Source: Methanovulcanius yangii (lineage in GTDB: Archaea > Halobacteriota > Methanomicrobia > Methanomicrobiales > Methanomicrobiaceae). Taken from it: DNA of 64,000 nucleotides. The stretch covers positions 1,789,780 through 1,853,779 of the forward strand of contig NZ_LTBL01000001.1 of the NCBI RefSeq assembly GCF_018687785.1, written 5' to 3'. Of this stretch, positions 34,593 to 45,122 are shown in pieces (positions within the stretch are counted from its first letter, which is position 1; each line of letters starts with the position of its first letter). The translations under genes were made by a program, and so were the position numbers. Below the pieces are notes generated by a model, which ran no database searches, had not been told where the DNA came from, and saw only the letters and a program-made list of their open reading frames with translations.

Positions 34593-35045
34593 ATGAACGG
34601 GGATGCGAAAGGACCACTACTCGGACCGGCCCGGTGCCGGACGTGCGGAGAACCGCTGCCCTTCGAGGGGGCACCCTGCGCCGCGTGTGCGGCGGGAGAA
34701 GACGGCACCCCCCTGCCGCCGCCGCAGAAGAACGTGAAGGCGGCGGCCCTCCTCTCGCTCGTCTTCCCTGGATTCGGGCAGGTCTATAACGGGCAGTACA
34801 AGAAGGGCGTCCTCTTCCTGCTCGGGGTGGTCTTTGGGGCGGTTCTCTACGTGATCCCGGGTCTCCTGATCCATGTGATCGGGATCTGGGACGCATGGAA
34901 GACCGCGACGAGGATGAACACGGGAGAGACGGAGTTTCAGGAGATGGTCGCGGTCCAGGCGGTCCTCTATGCCGTCCTCTGGGTGCTTGCCGTCCTTGCA
35001 GCCGCCTCGGTGGCGCAGATGCTCTCCCTCTTCTCCCCTGCCTGA
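34593..35045 (+). CDS. Zinc-ribbon plus TM2-like membrane protein
   Basis: A 150-residue protein. Residues 13-34 hold a Cys pair CRTCGEPLPFEGAPCAAC, a zinc-ribbon-like knuckle facing the cytoplasm. The membrane part begins LVFPGFGQVYNGQYKKGVLF, the TM2-type core, followed by IPGLLIHVIGIWDAWK and a third helix at the C-terminus. The same core occurs in the next gene and in the 71-residue protein at 8600. Start at 34593 follows the only reasonable ATG; upstream frame is not protein-like. Function unknown. Confidence 0.8.
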   Translation: MNGDAKGPLLGPARCRTCGEPLPFEGAPCAACAAGEDGTPLPPPQKNVKAAALLSLVFPGFGQVYNGQYKKGVLFLLGVVFGAVLYVIPGLLIHVIGIWDAWKTATRMNTGETEFQEMVAVQAVLYAVLWVLAVLAAASVAQMLSLFSPA

Positions 35046-35186
35046 CAGAGGCAGGTGGTTTCCGGTCTCCCGGGTCCTGCGGTCTTTGCCGTTTCCGGCG
35101 GGAATGCCTCCCCGACCGGGAATTTCTCCTTTTTTTCTCCTCCTGCGTTCCAAAAATCCCCGTTATGGCTCTTTTTTCGGCAAATG

Positions 35187-35197
35187 ATTATATACCG
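35187..35197 (+). promoter_or_regulatory. TATA-like box of the LAEEAADRGP-repeat protein gene
   Basis: GATTATATACC stands about 30 bases before the ATG at 35226, which fits a leaderless mRNA. Confidence 0.55.
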
Positions 35198-35225
35198 GTG
35201 CGGGGTATTACGGCATGGTGATGAT

Positions 35226-35945
35226 ATGCCTGAGGATGGATCACAGCGAAAAGGCGGGGATGAACCGGAGGAGATGACGGAAGAGATGAGGGAGGAGCTC
35301 GCCGAAGAGGCGGCCGACCGGGGACCCGAATCCGAGAAGGGGATGGATGAGGCGGACCTGGGGTACGATGAACAGGCGGAGATGCCCACCACGGTGATGG
35401 CGGACGATCTTGCCGAGGAGGCAGCCGACCGCGGCCCGGACCCCGAGGGGCCGATGGCGGCCGGGGATCTTGGGTACCCGGAGACGGCGGAAGAACCGGC
35501 GCCTCCACCGGTACCTGCGTCGGTTCCGCCGGAGATGGCAGACGATCTTGCCGAAGAGGCCGCGGACCGGGGCCCCTCCGCCGAGAATGTGATGAGCTGC
35601 GAGGAGCAGGGATACAAGAGCCCCGTCAAGGCGGCGGCGCTCTCGATTCTCCCCGGCCTTGGCCACATCTACAACGGCAATATGGCTAAGGCGGTCCTCT
35701 TTCTGGTCGCAGCCTGTGTGGGGCTGATGTATTACATCATCCCGGGTCTCGTGATCATCGCGTATGCGATGTACGATGCCTACCGGACCTCCTACCGGAT
35801 GAACCGGAACGAAATTCCATGGAGGACGCCGGTACAGGGTGGTTATGTGGTCTATTTCCTCCTGATCATCCTGGCGGTGGCAGGCTACCTCTGGTTTGCA
35901 GGGGAGTCGTGGCAGTTCCTGACAGGTCTTCTCATGGGCCAGTAA
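35226..35945 (+). CDS. Acidic-repeat TM2-like membrane protein
   Basis: A 239-residue protein. The first 125 residues are hydrophilic and acidic with three copies of LAEEAADRGP, each followed by a Glu and the first two by LGY about 10-15 residues later (MDEADLGY, MAAGDLGY); the third ends EEQGY. Pro-rich PAPPPVPASVPP separates copies 2 and 3. Then comes the TM2-type core (LSILPGLGHIYNGNMAKAV), IPGLVIIAYAMYDAYRT and a final helix. It may display the repeats in the cytoplasm as a binding surface, which is inference. A hairpin overlaps its stop codon. Confidence 0.82.
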   Translation: MPEDGSQRKGGDEPEEMTEEMREELAEEAADRGPESEKGMDEADLGYDEQAEMPTTVMADDLAEEAADRGPDPEGPMAAGDLGYPETAEEPAPPPVPASVPPEMADDLAEEAADRGPSAENVMSCEEQGYKSPVKAAALSILPGLGHIYNGNMAKAVLFLVAACVGLMYYIIPGLVIIAYAMYDAYRTSYRMNRNEIPWRTPVQGGYVVYFLLIILAVAGYLWFAGESWQFLTGLLMGQ

Positions 35946-35975
35946 CAATAATTTCTCATTTTTTTACATTATTGT
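35945..35975 (+). terminator. Hairpin with internal T-run
   Basis: ACAATAAT and ATTATTGT form an 8-base stem around a loop that contains seven T. It begins at the stop codon of the repeat protein gene and probably ends its transcript. Confidence 0.55.
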
Positions 35976-36030
35976 CCCGACCGGGATTTTCTTGTGGTGC
36001 CGGGTCATATCATGGAGAGAAGGTGATGGA

Positions 36031-36870
36031 ATGGAGATCTCGATTCTGGTGGACAATACAACAATAACCGATCATTACCTGCTCGGTGAGCCCGGATTCT
36101 GTGCATGGCTCGATGACGGTGAGACGCCGGTGCTCTTTGACACCGGGTATTCCGATATCTTCCTGCACAATGCCCGCAAGATGCACATCGACCCGATGGA
36201 AGCAGAGTATATCGTGCTCTCGCACGGCCACAATGATCACACGTGGGGCCTCGGGCCGTTTCTGGCTGCACGGTCGGAACGGCAGACGGCGGGGGAGCCC
36301 CTGTCCAAACTGACAATTCTCTCGCACCCATGGGCGTGGCGCCGCCGACGGACGAAGAAGTCCGGAGATGTCGGGCCCCTCATTCACCCGGATGTCTGCC
36401 GGACCACCGCAACGGTCCGGACGACCCGCGATCCCTTCTGGATCACGGATGATATCGTTTTTCTGGGGGAGGTGCCCCGTACCCTCTCCTTCGAGGAGTG
36501 GACACCCTATGCGATCATCGAGGGCGAGGACGGCCCGGTCCCCGACTCCCTCATCGACGATTCGGCCATCGCGTGCCGGACGGAGGAGGGGCTTGTGATC
36601 CTGACCGGGTGTTCCCATTCGGGGATATGCAATATGATACAGTATGCAAAGGAGGTGACGGGGGACCGCCGGGTCATTGACATCGTGGGAGGGCTGCACC
36701 TGATGCGTGCCGATGCTCAGCGGATAGGCGAGACCGTCCGCTTCCTCAAAAATGAGAATCTCAAGGAGCTGCATGCCTGCCACTGCACCGGATTTGCCGC
36801 CCTTCATGCGCTCTCGCGGGAGACGCCCCTCAAGGAGACCGGAGTGGGGACCGTCCTGAAATACCGCTGA
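36031..36870 (+). CDS. MBL-fold hydrolase of the RFAP-synthase-like group (COG1237)
   Basis: A 279-residue metallo-beta-lactamase-fold protein with FDTGYSDIFLHNARKMHID near residue 30, metal motif LSHGHNDHTWGL near residue 67, LTGCSHSGICNMIQYA near residue 192 and VGGLHLMRAD. These are the hallmarks of COG1237, which includes proteins related to beta-ribofuranosylaminobenzene phosphate synthesis in methanopterin formation. Whether this one takes part is not known. The ATG at 36031 fits the conserved N-terminus (MEISILVDNTT); upstream codons do not. Confidence 0.88.
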   Translation: MEISILVDNTTITDHYLLGEPGFCAWLDDGETPVLFDTGYSDIFLHNARKMHIDPMEAEYIVLSHGHNDHTWGLGPFLAARSERQTAGEPLSKLTILSHPWAWRRRRTKKSGDVGPLIHPDVCRTTATVRTTRDPFWITDDIVFLGEVPRTLSFEEWTPYAIIEGEDGPVPDSLIDDSAIACRTEEGLVILTGCSHSGICNMIQYAKEVTGDRRVIDIVGGLHLMRADAQRIGETVRFLKNENLKELHACHCTGFAALHALSRETPLKETGVGTVLKYR

Positions 36871-36884
36871 CCGGTTTGGATGGG

Positions 36885-36894
36885 GCTATATACG
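36885..36894 (+). promoter_or_regulatory. TATA-like box of the acetyltransferase gene
   Basis: GCTATATACG is centred 27 bases before the ATG at 36917. This supports 36917 as start and a leaderless mRNA, and argues against the in-frame TTG at 36899. Confidence 0.55.
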
Positions 36895-36916
36895 ACTATT
36901 GAAAATATATTGGGTC

Positions 36917-37432
36917 ATGCAGAAGGGCATTCCCGGAGCGCTGGAGACGAAACGGCTGCGTATTCGTCCCTACCGGCAGGAGGATCTCGGGAATGTCACC
37001 CTCCTTCTGACGGACGAGGAGGTCGTCCGCCAGACGGGGGTCACAGAGAACCAGACTGAAAAGGAGATCTGCTCCTTCTTCCAGGTCATTCTCAACTCAT
37101 ATGCCACCCGGCACCCGGTCTGTGCCTTTGCGATCGAGGAGGCGGCGACCGGTACGGTCGTCGGGTCGTGCGGGTACGAGACGGTCGGAGACTACGGGGA
37201 TGTGCAGATCTATTATGCCCTCCTGCCCGCCGGCCGGGGGAAAGGGTACGCGACCGAGGCGTCCGAACGGCTCATTTCGTTTTTGCTTGATGAATACGGG
37301 GCCCGGCGGGTGATCGCCTATACCGCCTCAGATAATGCACCCTCGGTCGCCATCGCCGAGCGTGTCGGGATGGAACTCGAAGAGGAGCTCTCCATCAACG
37401 GACGCCACTCGCTGATGTACGCGATCAGCTGA
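36917..37432 (+). CDS. GNAT family N-acetyltransferase (RimJ/RimL-like)
   Basis: A 171-residue acetyltransferase. LETKRLRIRPYRQEDLGNV opens the RimJ/RimL-like fold, the acetyl-CoA loop is LPAGRGKGYATEA near residue 112, and APSVAIAERVGMELE closes it. It probably acetylates a protein N-terminus or a small amine; the substrate is unknown. It is followed by a convergent two-component pair. The start is set by the TATA box position. Confidence 0.9.
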   Translation: MQKGIPGALETKRLRIRPYRQEDLGNVTLLLTDEEVVRQTGVTENQTEKEICSFFQVILNSYATRHPVCAFAIEEAATGTVVGSCGYETVGDYGDVQIYYALLPAGRGKGYATEASERLISFLLDEYGARRVIAYTASDNAPSVAIAERVGMELEEELSINGRHSLMYAIS

Positions 37433-37472
37433 TCGTTGAAAAAATGACTCTTTTTGGTGCCGGACGAACGTC

Positions 37473-37859
37473 TCAGGCAATTCCTTTCTGAATCGTTTCC
37501 AGAAGCTCAGCCCGGCGGATGGGTTTTGTCAGAAATGCCTCCGGGTGGACGGAGTCGGCCCGCCGGAGCGTACTCTCGTCCGAGTAGGCGGTGATGAAGA
37601 TGATGGGCACATCGGAGAACTCCCTGATATCCATCGCCGCGTCGATGCCGTCCTTTTCCTGCCCGAGATTGACATCCATCAGGATGATGTCCGGGTTCCT
37701 GCTCCGGGTATTGTCGACCGCCTCATCGGGTGTCGCGACCTGGTAGACGACGTCGAACCCCTCGCGGCTGAGGATCTCACTCATGAGCATCGCTATCATC
37801 GCCTCGTCCTCGACGATCCCGATCCGTCTGCCGGATTGCGCTTCGTTGTGCATGGTCAT
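37473..37859 (-). CDS. Single-domain response regulator
   Basis: A 128-residue receiver domain with no output domain. IGIVEDEAMIAMLM gives the acidic pair, MDVNLGQEKDGIDA holds the phosphoacceptor Asp, FITAYSDEST the switch Thr and FLTKPIRRAEL the Lys-Pro. The start at 37859 (MTMHNEAQ) is preferred over 37883. It follows the sensor kinase gene with about 30 bases between coding regions and is its likely partner; the output target must be another protein. Confidence 0.92.
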   Translation of the reverse strand: MTMHNEAQSGRRIGIVEDEAMIAMLMSEILSREGFDVVYQVATPDEAVDNTRSRNPDIILMDVNLGQEKDGIDAAMDIREFSDVPIIFITAYSDESTLRRADSVHPEAFLTKPIRRAELLETIQKGIA

Positions 37860-37889
37860 CGTACTCCTTCCTTTGGAGATCATGACGGG

Positions 37890-40037
37890 TCAGTGGGCAG
37901 CGGGGAACCTGATCTCCCATTGTGTGCCGGGAGGCGGCCCGAGGACGATCCGTCCGCGGAGCTGGTACTCCACGAAGTTCTTCACCATCCGAAGGCCGAG
38001 GGAGTCCGCCATGGTGAATGGGTCTCCCGCCGGCATACCGACACCGTCATCGGTGAACTGCAGATATACTTCCGTATCATCACAGGAGAGGATAATGGTG
38101 ATGGTTCCGCGATCCCTCCCCACAAAGGCGTACTTCATGGCGTTTGTGATGAGCTCGTTTACTATGAGGCTGCAGGGCATCGCGATCGCAATGGGGAGGC
38201 GGCACCCATGGGCCTCGACCCGGATGCCGACCGTATCGGCATGGGGGAACGAGCGGACGATCCGGTCAGCGAGGGCCGCAAAGTGCTCCTGTGCATCGAT
38301 CTCCTCAAGGGTTCGGGACTGGTAGAGGGACTCATGCACCGCCGCCATGGAGAGGATTCGTCCCTCGGCCTCACGAAGCACTGCAGCCTCGTTTCCCGAG
38401 AGTCCCATTGCCTGCATCTCAAGCATCGAACTGATGACGGCGAGGTTGTTTTTGACCCGGTGGTGCACCTCCTGCAGGAGGACGGTCTTCTCCGCAAGGG
38501 AGCGCCTGAGTTCCTCCTCAGCGGCCTTGCGGTCGGTGATGTCGATGCCGACGGACTGGTACTCCGCGACCCTGCCGGCCTCATCGAAGATGGCACGGTC
38601 GTTCCACCGCTGCCAGCGGACCTCGCCGCCCTGCATCAGTACCCGTTCCTCGATGGTGTCGACGGGGTGTGCGGGGGTGAGAGAGGCGAGGTGGTCCTTC
38701 ACACGTTTCTCATCGTCGGGGTGGACGCGGAGACATAATGTCTTTTTGGAGAGTGCCTCCCGATTGAGGCCGTAATATTGGAGATAGGCTTTGTTTGCAA
38801 AGACGATCGTCAAATCCGGCAGGAACCGCGCGATCAGCTCGGTCTGGGCCTCGACGACGGAGCGGTATTTCTCCTCGCTCTTCTGGAGGAGGTTTTTGAC
38901 CGCACGAATCCGCCGGTGGGAGACGGAGAGGATGAGGACGAGGATGAAGAGGATGCCGCCCGCAGCGCCAATGCCTATGACCGTGGTCCTGTTGAAGGTC
39001 ACCTCGGTGGAGGGTAGGTTCAGAATCGTGCTGCCGGGAGGGAGGCTCTCCTCCTCCAGCCCGAAGCGCTGCAGGGCCGCATAGTCGAAGACCGGGTCGG
39101 CGGGAGGGTTCAGGTTGATCGGAATGGCCTCGGGGGAAGTCCCGTTCAGGATGCGAACTGCCGTATCCGAGGCATCCCACCCGAGGACATAGGGGTTGTT
39201 CTGGACACCTCCGACGATGCCCATGCCGTTGAAGATCGAGGCGGTGGAGTAGATCGGGACCGGGCTTTCGTCCGCAAGCGTCGGGACAATCAGGTCGACG
39301 TGGTACTGGATCATGCCCTCGTTGACGAGCGAATAGGTGGTGATGAGGATGATGGTACCCTCAGGAAGGGCCCTCACCTCGGCGATCAGCTCGGCTGCGG
39401 TGTCGACCGTCGGGTACGGGTAGCGGACGGTGACGGTGCCGTTGTATGCGGCAAGGGCGGATTCGATCTGCCTGCGGATGGCTATCCCGGTCGTCGTCGT
39501 GTCGGTGATGCTGTAGATGGCGGTGACGGAGGGGTCTATCGCAAGGGCGGCATCGACGGTCTCTTTGACCGGAAGTCGTTCGACAGTGCCGGTATAGCCC
39601 GGCATCGCGTCCATGCTGATGAGGTTTAGATCATTGATGCCGGTGAAGACGACCGGAACGGCAGGGAAGAGTTCGTCTCCATGGAGGAGGATGAACCGCA
39701 GGGCGTTGTCGTCGGAGACGATGATCACGTCCGGTTGATGGTCGGCGTATTTATGGGCATAGAGGGCGCGGAGATTGGCATAATGGAGTTCGTCATTTGC
39801 CGTCTTCGTGTCCATATGCTCGACGGAGAGCTGGATTCTGTCCCCCTCTTCACCGATACGATCGGCAATGCCTGCCGTCAGATCGTCATTCCATGAGTAG
39901 CCGGGGGCGTATGAACTGATGTACAGTATCCGGTTCTCACCGATAGAAATCGCCGGCGCCGCTGCCATGGTTCCCGGCACAAGCATGCAGAGGATGGCCG
40001 CGATGAGGAAGAGCGGCACTCCTGCCTGTCTGTTCAC
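37890..40037 (-). CDS. Sensor histidine kinase with periplasmic-binding-type outer domain and PAS
   Basis: A 715-residue sensor. A signal-anchor helix (FLIAAILCMLVPGTMAA) precedes a roughly 320-residue outer domain of ABC-substrate-binding type (ILYISSYAPGYSWNDDL, VIIVSDDNALRFIL, VPVVFTGIND). A helix near residue 355 (VIGIGAAGGILFILVLIL) leads to a PAS domain (SVVEAQTELIARFLPDL to VGIDITDRK) and a HisKA_2/HWE-type kinase: the His is in QEVHHRVKNNLAVI, then NELITNAMKYAF and DDGVGMP. It senses an extracellular ligand, identity unknown, and passes phosphate to the receiver encoded next. Confidence 0.93.
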   Translation of the reverse strand: MNRQAGVPLFLIAAILCMLVPGTMAAAPAISIGENRILYISSYAPGYSWNDDLTAGIADRIGEEGDRIQLSVEHMDTKTANDELHYANLRALYAHKYADHQPDVIIVSDDNALRFILLHGDELFPAVPVVFTGINDLNLISMDAMPGYTGTVERLPVKETVDAALAIDPSVTAIYSITDTTTTGIAIRRQIESALAAYNGTVTVRYPYPTVDTAAELIAEVRALPEGTIILITTYSLVNEGMIQYHVDLIVPTLADESPVPIYSTASIFNGMGIVGGVQNNPYVLGWDASDTAVRILNGTSPEAIPINLNPPADPVFDYAALQRFGLEEESLPPGSTILNLPSTEVTFNRTTVIGIGAAGGILFILVLILSVSHRRIRAVKNLLQKSEEKYRSVVEAQTELIARFLPDLTIVFANKAYLQYYGLNREALSKKTLCLRVHPDDEKRVKDHLASLTPAHPVDTIEERVLMQGGEVRWQRWNDRAIFDEAGRVAEYQSVGIDITDRKAAEEELRRSLAEKTVLLQEVHHRVKNNLAVISSMLEMQAMGLSGNEAAVLREAEGRILSMAAVHESLYQSRTLEEIDAQEHFAALADRIVRSFPHADTVGIRVEAHGCRLPIAIAMPCSLIVNELITNAMKYAFVGRDRGTITIILSCDDTEVYLQFTDDGVGMPAGDPFTMADSLGLRMVKNFVEYQLRGRIVLGPPPGTQWEIRFPAAH

Positions 40038-40233
40038 ACAGAAAGGATGGAAGATTGAGAAGATAAAGGATTACTATTTGTGGGAAATCTACGAATTCCG
40101 GAAGCATATCGCGGGGATTTGCCGGGAAGAAGTGAATGGAGAAAAACGGGGTGGTTTGGCCCTGTCTGCGGAAGACCGGACCCGGAAGTGATGGGAACAC
40201 GCCACCAATCCCGCACCGTCTGGTCGGGTGACC

Positions 40234-40620
40234 TCACGAGAGGGAGAGGATGCGGATGGCGAGGTGGGCCGCGTTGGAGCCGTTGTCGATCCCCACGCAG
40301 GCGACGGGGACGCCCCGGGGCATCTGCACGATCGAGAGGAGGGCATCGAGTCCGCCCAGCGTGCCGGAGACCGGGACCCCGATGACCGGTTTGTCCGTCA
40401 TGGAGGCGACGACCCCGGGGAGAGCCGCCGAGAGGCCCGCGATACAGATGAAGACGCGTGCACCGCAGGATTTCACATACGCCGCCAGTTCTTCGGGGTC
40501 CCGGTGGGCGGAGAGGATCTGTTCGTCGTAGGAGATGCCCGCACCGTCGAGGACTGCGGTCGCCTTCCGGATGACCGCCTCGTCGGATGCCGAGCCCGCT
40601 ATCACTGCAACATCAGCCAT
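40234..40620 (-). CDS. purE: 5-(carboxyamino)imidazole ribonucleotide mutase PurE
   Basis: A 128-residue PurE of purine synthesis. [14 protein letters not shown] forms the phosphate loop, [11 protein letters not shown] holds the catalytic His, and [31 protein letters not shown] and [19 protein letters not shown] complete the family pattern. It is shorter than bacterial PurE, as usual in archaea. Class I mutase or class II carboxylase use of CO2 cannot be fixed from the sequence. It is divergent from the aminotransferase gene at 40745. Confidence 0.93.
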   Translation of the reverse strand: MADVAVIAGSASDEAVIRKATAVLDGAGISYDEQILSAHRDPEELAAYVKSCGARVFICIAGLSAALPGVVASMTDKPVIGVPVSGTLGGLDALLSIVQMPRGVPVACVGIDNGSNAAHLAIRILSLS

Positions 40621-40744
40621 GGTATAATAGTATCACCGTGGTCTGGTATTATGCTTGTTTATGGGGCGGCGGGGACCGGCCGGGTGTGGAGGAGGGATAA
40701 CCATTTTGCCCTTCGTGGTCAACCCCTAAGGCACTGATGCCAAT

Positions 40745-42333
<1,589 letters not shown>

Positions 42334-42388
42334 CTCCGGCAATAAGACGATTCGGATATACAAAAGTTGTCCAATACCAAACGCAGGA

Positions 42389-42410
42389 GGCGGGGAGTCT
42401 ACTTCCCGCC
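42389..42410. terminator. Palindrome at the convergent ends of ribC and the VOC gene
   Basis: GGCGGGGAGT and ACTTCCCGCC pair over 10 bases with one wobble and a two-base loop. The minus-strand stop codon of the VOC gene (42399-42401) lies in the loop. Being between converging genes it could stop both transcripts. Confidence 0.5.
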
Positions 42411-42902
42411 CAGCACCTCTTCTATCACCGGTTCTGCCACGCCGGTCTTCTCCGCAATCGCCGCGACACTCATTCCTTCCCTGTGCATCCGCCCGATGAA
42501 GCCCGCCACGGTCTCCCCGACCTCGATGAGATGGCCGTCGGGGTCGAAGCAGCGGAAGGTCATCTGGCCCCACGGCTCCTCCCGGACGGGATGGAGGAAG
42601 GTGAGCCCCTCACAGGTCACCGCATGGAGGCAGGGCGCAAGGTCGTCGCATTCGAACCAGACCTCCGCCCCGTGGCGGGTCGCGGTCCCCATTCCGGACA
42701 TGGGGTCGCCGTAGAGGACGGTGCGGGCGTACTCCGCCTCCCAGACGGCAAGACCGCTTTTATAGGAGACCATCCGCTCCGTCTCGAGCGCCGGAATCTG
42801 CCCGAAGCACCCTTCGTACACCGCCCGCGAGCGGGCGATGTCGGTCACGAAGAGGACGAAGCCGCCGAAGACGGGCCTCTCTGGTGGGTCATTCAGTGTC
42901 AT
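42399..42902 (-). CDS. VOC (glyoxalase/bleomycin-resistance fold) protein with C-terminal HTH-like tail
   Basis: A 167-residue protein. The vicinal-oxygen-chelate fold covers residues 12-122: GGFVLFVTDIARSRAVYEG, GAEVWFECDDL and FRCFDPDGHLIEVGE with the usual metal Glu. A 45-residue tail (MHREGMSVAAIAEKTGVAEPVI) looks like a helix-turn-helix of the kind found in resolvase or LuxR-like tails. It may bind a small molecule or metal. Insertion between ribC and ribH on the other strand breaks the riboflavin cluster. Confidence 0.85.
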   Translation of the reverse strand: MTLNDPPERPVFGGFVLFVTDIARSRAVYEGCFGQIPALETERMVSYKSGLAVWEAEYARTVLYGDPMSGMGTATRHGAEVWFECDDLAPCLHAVTCEGLTFLHPVREEPWGQMTFRCFDPDGHLIEVGETVAGFIGRMHREGMSVAAIAEKTGVAEPVIEEVLGGK

Positions 42903-43021
42903 GAAGGGTGAATGCGGCGGAGGGGTGATAAAGTACTGAGGTGGGTGGGGAAGATGACGGTTGATTTATCACTACCAACTGCCAAAAACAAGGGATAACA
43001 GATTTGAGGAGATTCCCAGAT

Positions 43022-43429
43022 ATGGCAATAAAACTCGGATTCGTCGTCGCGGAGTTCAACCGTGACCTGACCTATATGATGGAGATCGAAGGCGAGGAGC
43101 ACGCAAAGTTCCTCGGTGCGGACGTGACGGAGAAGATCTACGTCCCCGGCGCCTACGACATGCCGCTTGCGATCAAGAAGATGCTCATGAACGGCAACGT
43201 GGATGCAGTCGTCACCATCGGCTGCGTGATCGAGGGTGCCACCCAGCACGACGAGATCGTCGTCCAGCACGCATCCCGGAAGATCATCGACCTCTCCCTC
43301 GAGTACAACAAGCCGGTCACCCTCGGCATCTCCGGTCCCGGCATGACCCGCCTCGAGGCCCACCAGCGTATCGATTACGCCCGCCGTGCCGTCGAATCCG
43401 CCGTCAAACTCGTCCAGCGATTGGCATGA
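43022..43429 (+). CDS. ribH: 6,7-dimethyl-8-ribityllumazine synthase
   Basis: A 135-residue enzyme that joins 5-amino-6-ribitylaminouracil to dihydroxybutanone phosphate. GFVVAEFNRDLTYMMEIEGE, VPGAYDMPLAIKKML, IGCVIEGATQHDEIVVQHAS (catalytic His) and PVTLGISGPGMTRLEAHQR are all typical. The start at 43022 fits the fold; six residues upstream do not. It overlaps the following aminotransferase gene by four bases. Confidence 0.96.
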   Translation: MAIKLGFVVAEFNRDLTYMMEIEGEEHAKFLGADVTEKIYVPGAYDMPLAIKKMLMNGNVDAVVTIGCVIEGATQHDEIVVQHASRKIIDLSLEYNKPVTLGISGPGMTRLEAHQRIDYARRAVESAVKLVQRLA

Positions 43430-44562
43430 AGACACTCTCGGCAAAGGTGGGGGCCATCGCCCCCTCGGCAACGATCGAGATATCGGACCGGGCAGCCAGA
43501 ATGCGGGCCGGGGGCATCGATGTGATCGCCCTTTCCATCGGCGAACCGGACTTCGACACCCCGGCCCATATCACCGAGGCCTGCATCGACGCCCTCCGGC
43601 GGGGGGAGACGCACTACGCCCCCTCCCCCGGCATCCCGGCGCTTCGGCAGGCGATCGCGGAGAAGCTTGCGACCGAAAACGGCATCCCCTGCACCGCCGG
43701 TCAGGTCGTCGTCGGCTGCGGGGCGAAGTCCTCCGTGTACGAGACCTGCGAGGCCGTCCTCAACCCCGGCGACGAGGTGATCCTCATGGACCCCTCGTGG
43801 GTGAGCTATGAGCCCTGCGTCCAGCTCGCGGGCGCCACCGCCGTCCATTACATGGTCCGCGAGGAGGACTTCCAGCCCGACGACCGGCTGTTGGAGGCCG
43901 TCACCGACAAGTCGAAGATGATCGTCATCAACAGCCCCTCCAACCCCTCCGGGGCCGTGATGACGAAGGCGTCCCTCGGGCTCGTCAAGGACGTCGCCGA
44001 GGACCATGACCTCATCGTGATGTCGGACGAGATATACGAGAAGCTCATCTACGACCGCGAGCACCTCTCCATCGCCGCGATGGGCGACATGCACGAGCGG
44101 ACCGTCACCATCAACGGCTTTTCGAAGGCCTACGCGATGACCGGCTGGCGGGTCGGCTATGCCGCAGGACCGGATGCGATCATCAGACAGATGATCAAGG
44201 TCCAGCAGCACACGATGAGCCACACGGCAACCTTCGCGATGTTCGGCGCCCTTGCCGCCCTCACCGGCGACCAGACTCCCGTGGAGGAGATGCGCCGCGA
44301 GTTCGACCGCCGCCGCCGCTTCGTGATGGAGACGCTTGCGGGCATGGGCCTGCACGCGGCCCCTGCAGACGGCGCCTTCTACGCCTACGTGAAGGTCGAG
44401 GGCGACGACATGGCCGTCGCCTCCCGGTGGCTCGATGAGGCCCACGTCGCCGTCACCCCGGGCACCGCCTTCGGAACCCCCGGATGGCTGCGCCTCTCGT
44501 ACGCCGCCTCGATGGAACGGCTTGACGAGGCCCTCGGACGCATCCGTGCGCTCGACGGCTAA
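43426..44562 (+). CDS. Class I/II aminotransferase (aspartate aminotransferase-like)
   Basis: A 378-residue fold-type I PLP enzyme: LSIGEPDFDTPAHI, VVGCGAKSSVYETCEAVLNP, VINSPSNPSGAVMT, and NGFSKAYAMTGWRVGYAAG carrying the PLP Lys. It belongs to the aspartate/aromatic aminotransferase group common in archaea. It is translationally coupled to ribH (ATGA overlap). Which amino acid it serves cannot be told. Confidence 0.93.
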   Translation: MKTLSAKVGAIAPSATIEISDRAARMRAGGIDVIALSIGEPDFDTPAHITEACIDALRRGETHYAPSPGIPALRQAIAEKLATENGIPCTAGQVVVGCGAKSSVYETCEAVLNPGDEVILMDPSWVSYEPCVQLAGATAVHYMVREEDFQPDDRLLEAVTDKSKMIVINSPSNPSGAVMTKASLGLVKDVAEDHDLIVMSDEIYEKLIYDREHLSIAAMGDMHERTVTINGFSKAYAMTGWRVGYAAGPDAIIRQMIKVQQHTMSHTATFAMFGALAALTGDQTPVEEMRREFDRRRRFVMETLAGMGLHAAPADGAFYAYVKVEGDDMAVASRWLDEAHVAVTPGTAFGTPGWLRLSYAASMERLDEALGRIRALDG

Positions 44563-44592
44563 CATTCATACTTTTTTTCAGGAGGCCATGCA

Positions 44593-45006
44593 ATGTCACG
44601 ACCGCCGAAACACGCCAAAAAGGTCCTCTTCGTCTGCACCTACAACTCGATTCGCTCCCCCATGGCAGAGGGGCTTCTCAACGCCCGCGGGGACGGGGTA
44701 TGGTCGGCGGAGAGTGCGGGCGTCTACCCCTCCGGGGTCGACCCCGGCGTCGTCGCCGTGCTGGCGGAGGCGGGCATCGACATCTCCGGCCACCGCTCAC
44801 GGTCCGTCGGCTCCTGCTCCGGCCCCTATGACCTCGTGGTCTTCATGTCCCCCTCCGTGCGCGAGGCGTGTTACGCGCTTCCCGACGCGACGGAGTATAT
44901 TACCGCAGATATCCCTGTTCCGGCAGTTTTGGGAAAGGATGGGCTTGATGGGTATCGAAAAAACATGAAAGACGTTAAAAAATGGATAGATGCGAATATA
45001 AACTAA
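44593..45006 (+). CDS. Low-molecular-weight protein tyrosine phosphatase / arsenate reductase-like
   Basis: A 137-residue protein with the P-loop VLFVCTYNSIRSPMAEG (C-x5-R-S) at residues 11-27. Later Cys residues are in GSCSGPYD and REACYALPD; the arsenate reductase Cys triad is not clear, and the C-terminal part is shorter than in ArsC. It may be a phosphatase acting on protein or small substrates. The AGGAGG-like element AGGAGGCC, 6-13 bases before the start, is a strong ribosome site. Another member is at 48397. Confidence 0.85.
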   Translation: MSRPPKHAKKVLFVCTYNSIRSPMAEGLLNARGDGVWSAESAGVYPSGVDPGVVAVLAEAGIDISGHRSRSVGSCSGPYDLVVFMSPSVREACYALPDATEYITADIPVPAVLGKDGLDGYRKNMKDVKKWIDANIN

Positions 45007-45122
45007 TATTTGGGGATTTTATCGGCCCATTTTTCGTGTCACTATCGCGAAGTTCAAGAAGTCCTTTTTGAAATTATTAAAAGACTTTTGAACGTGTCAT
45101 TAGCCACGTCCGGGGGAATCAG

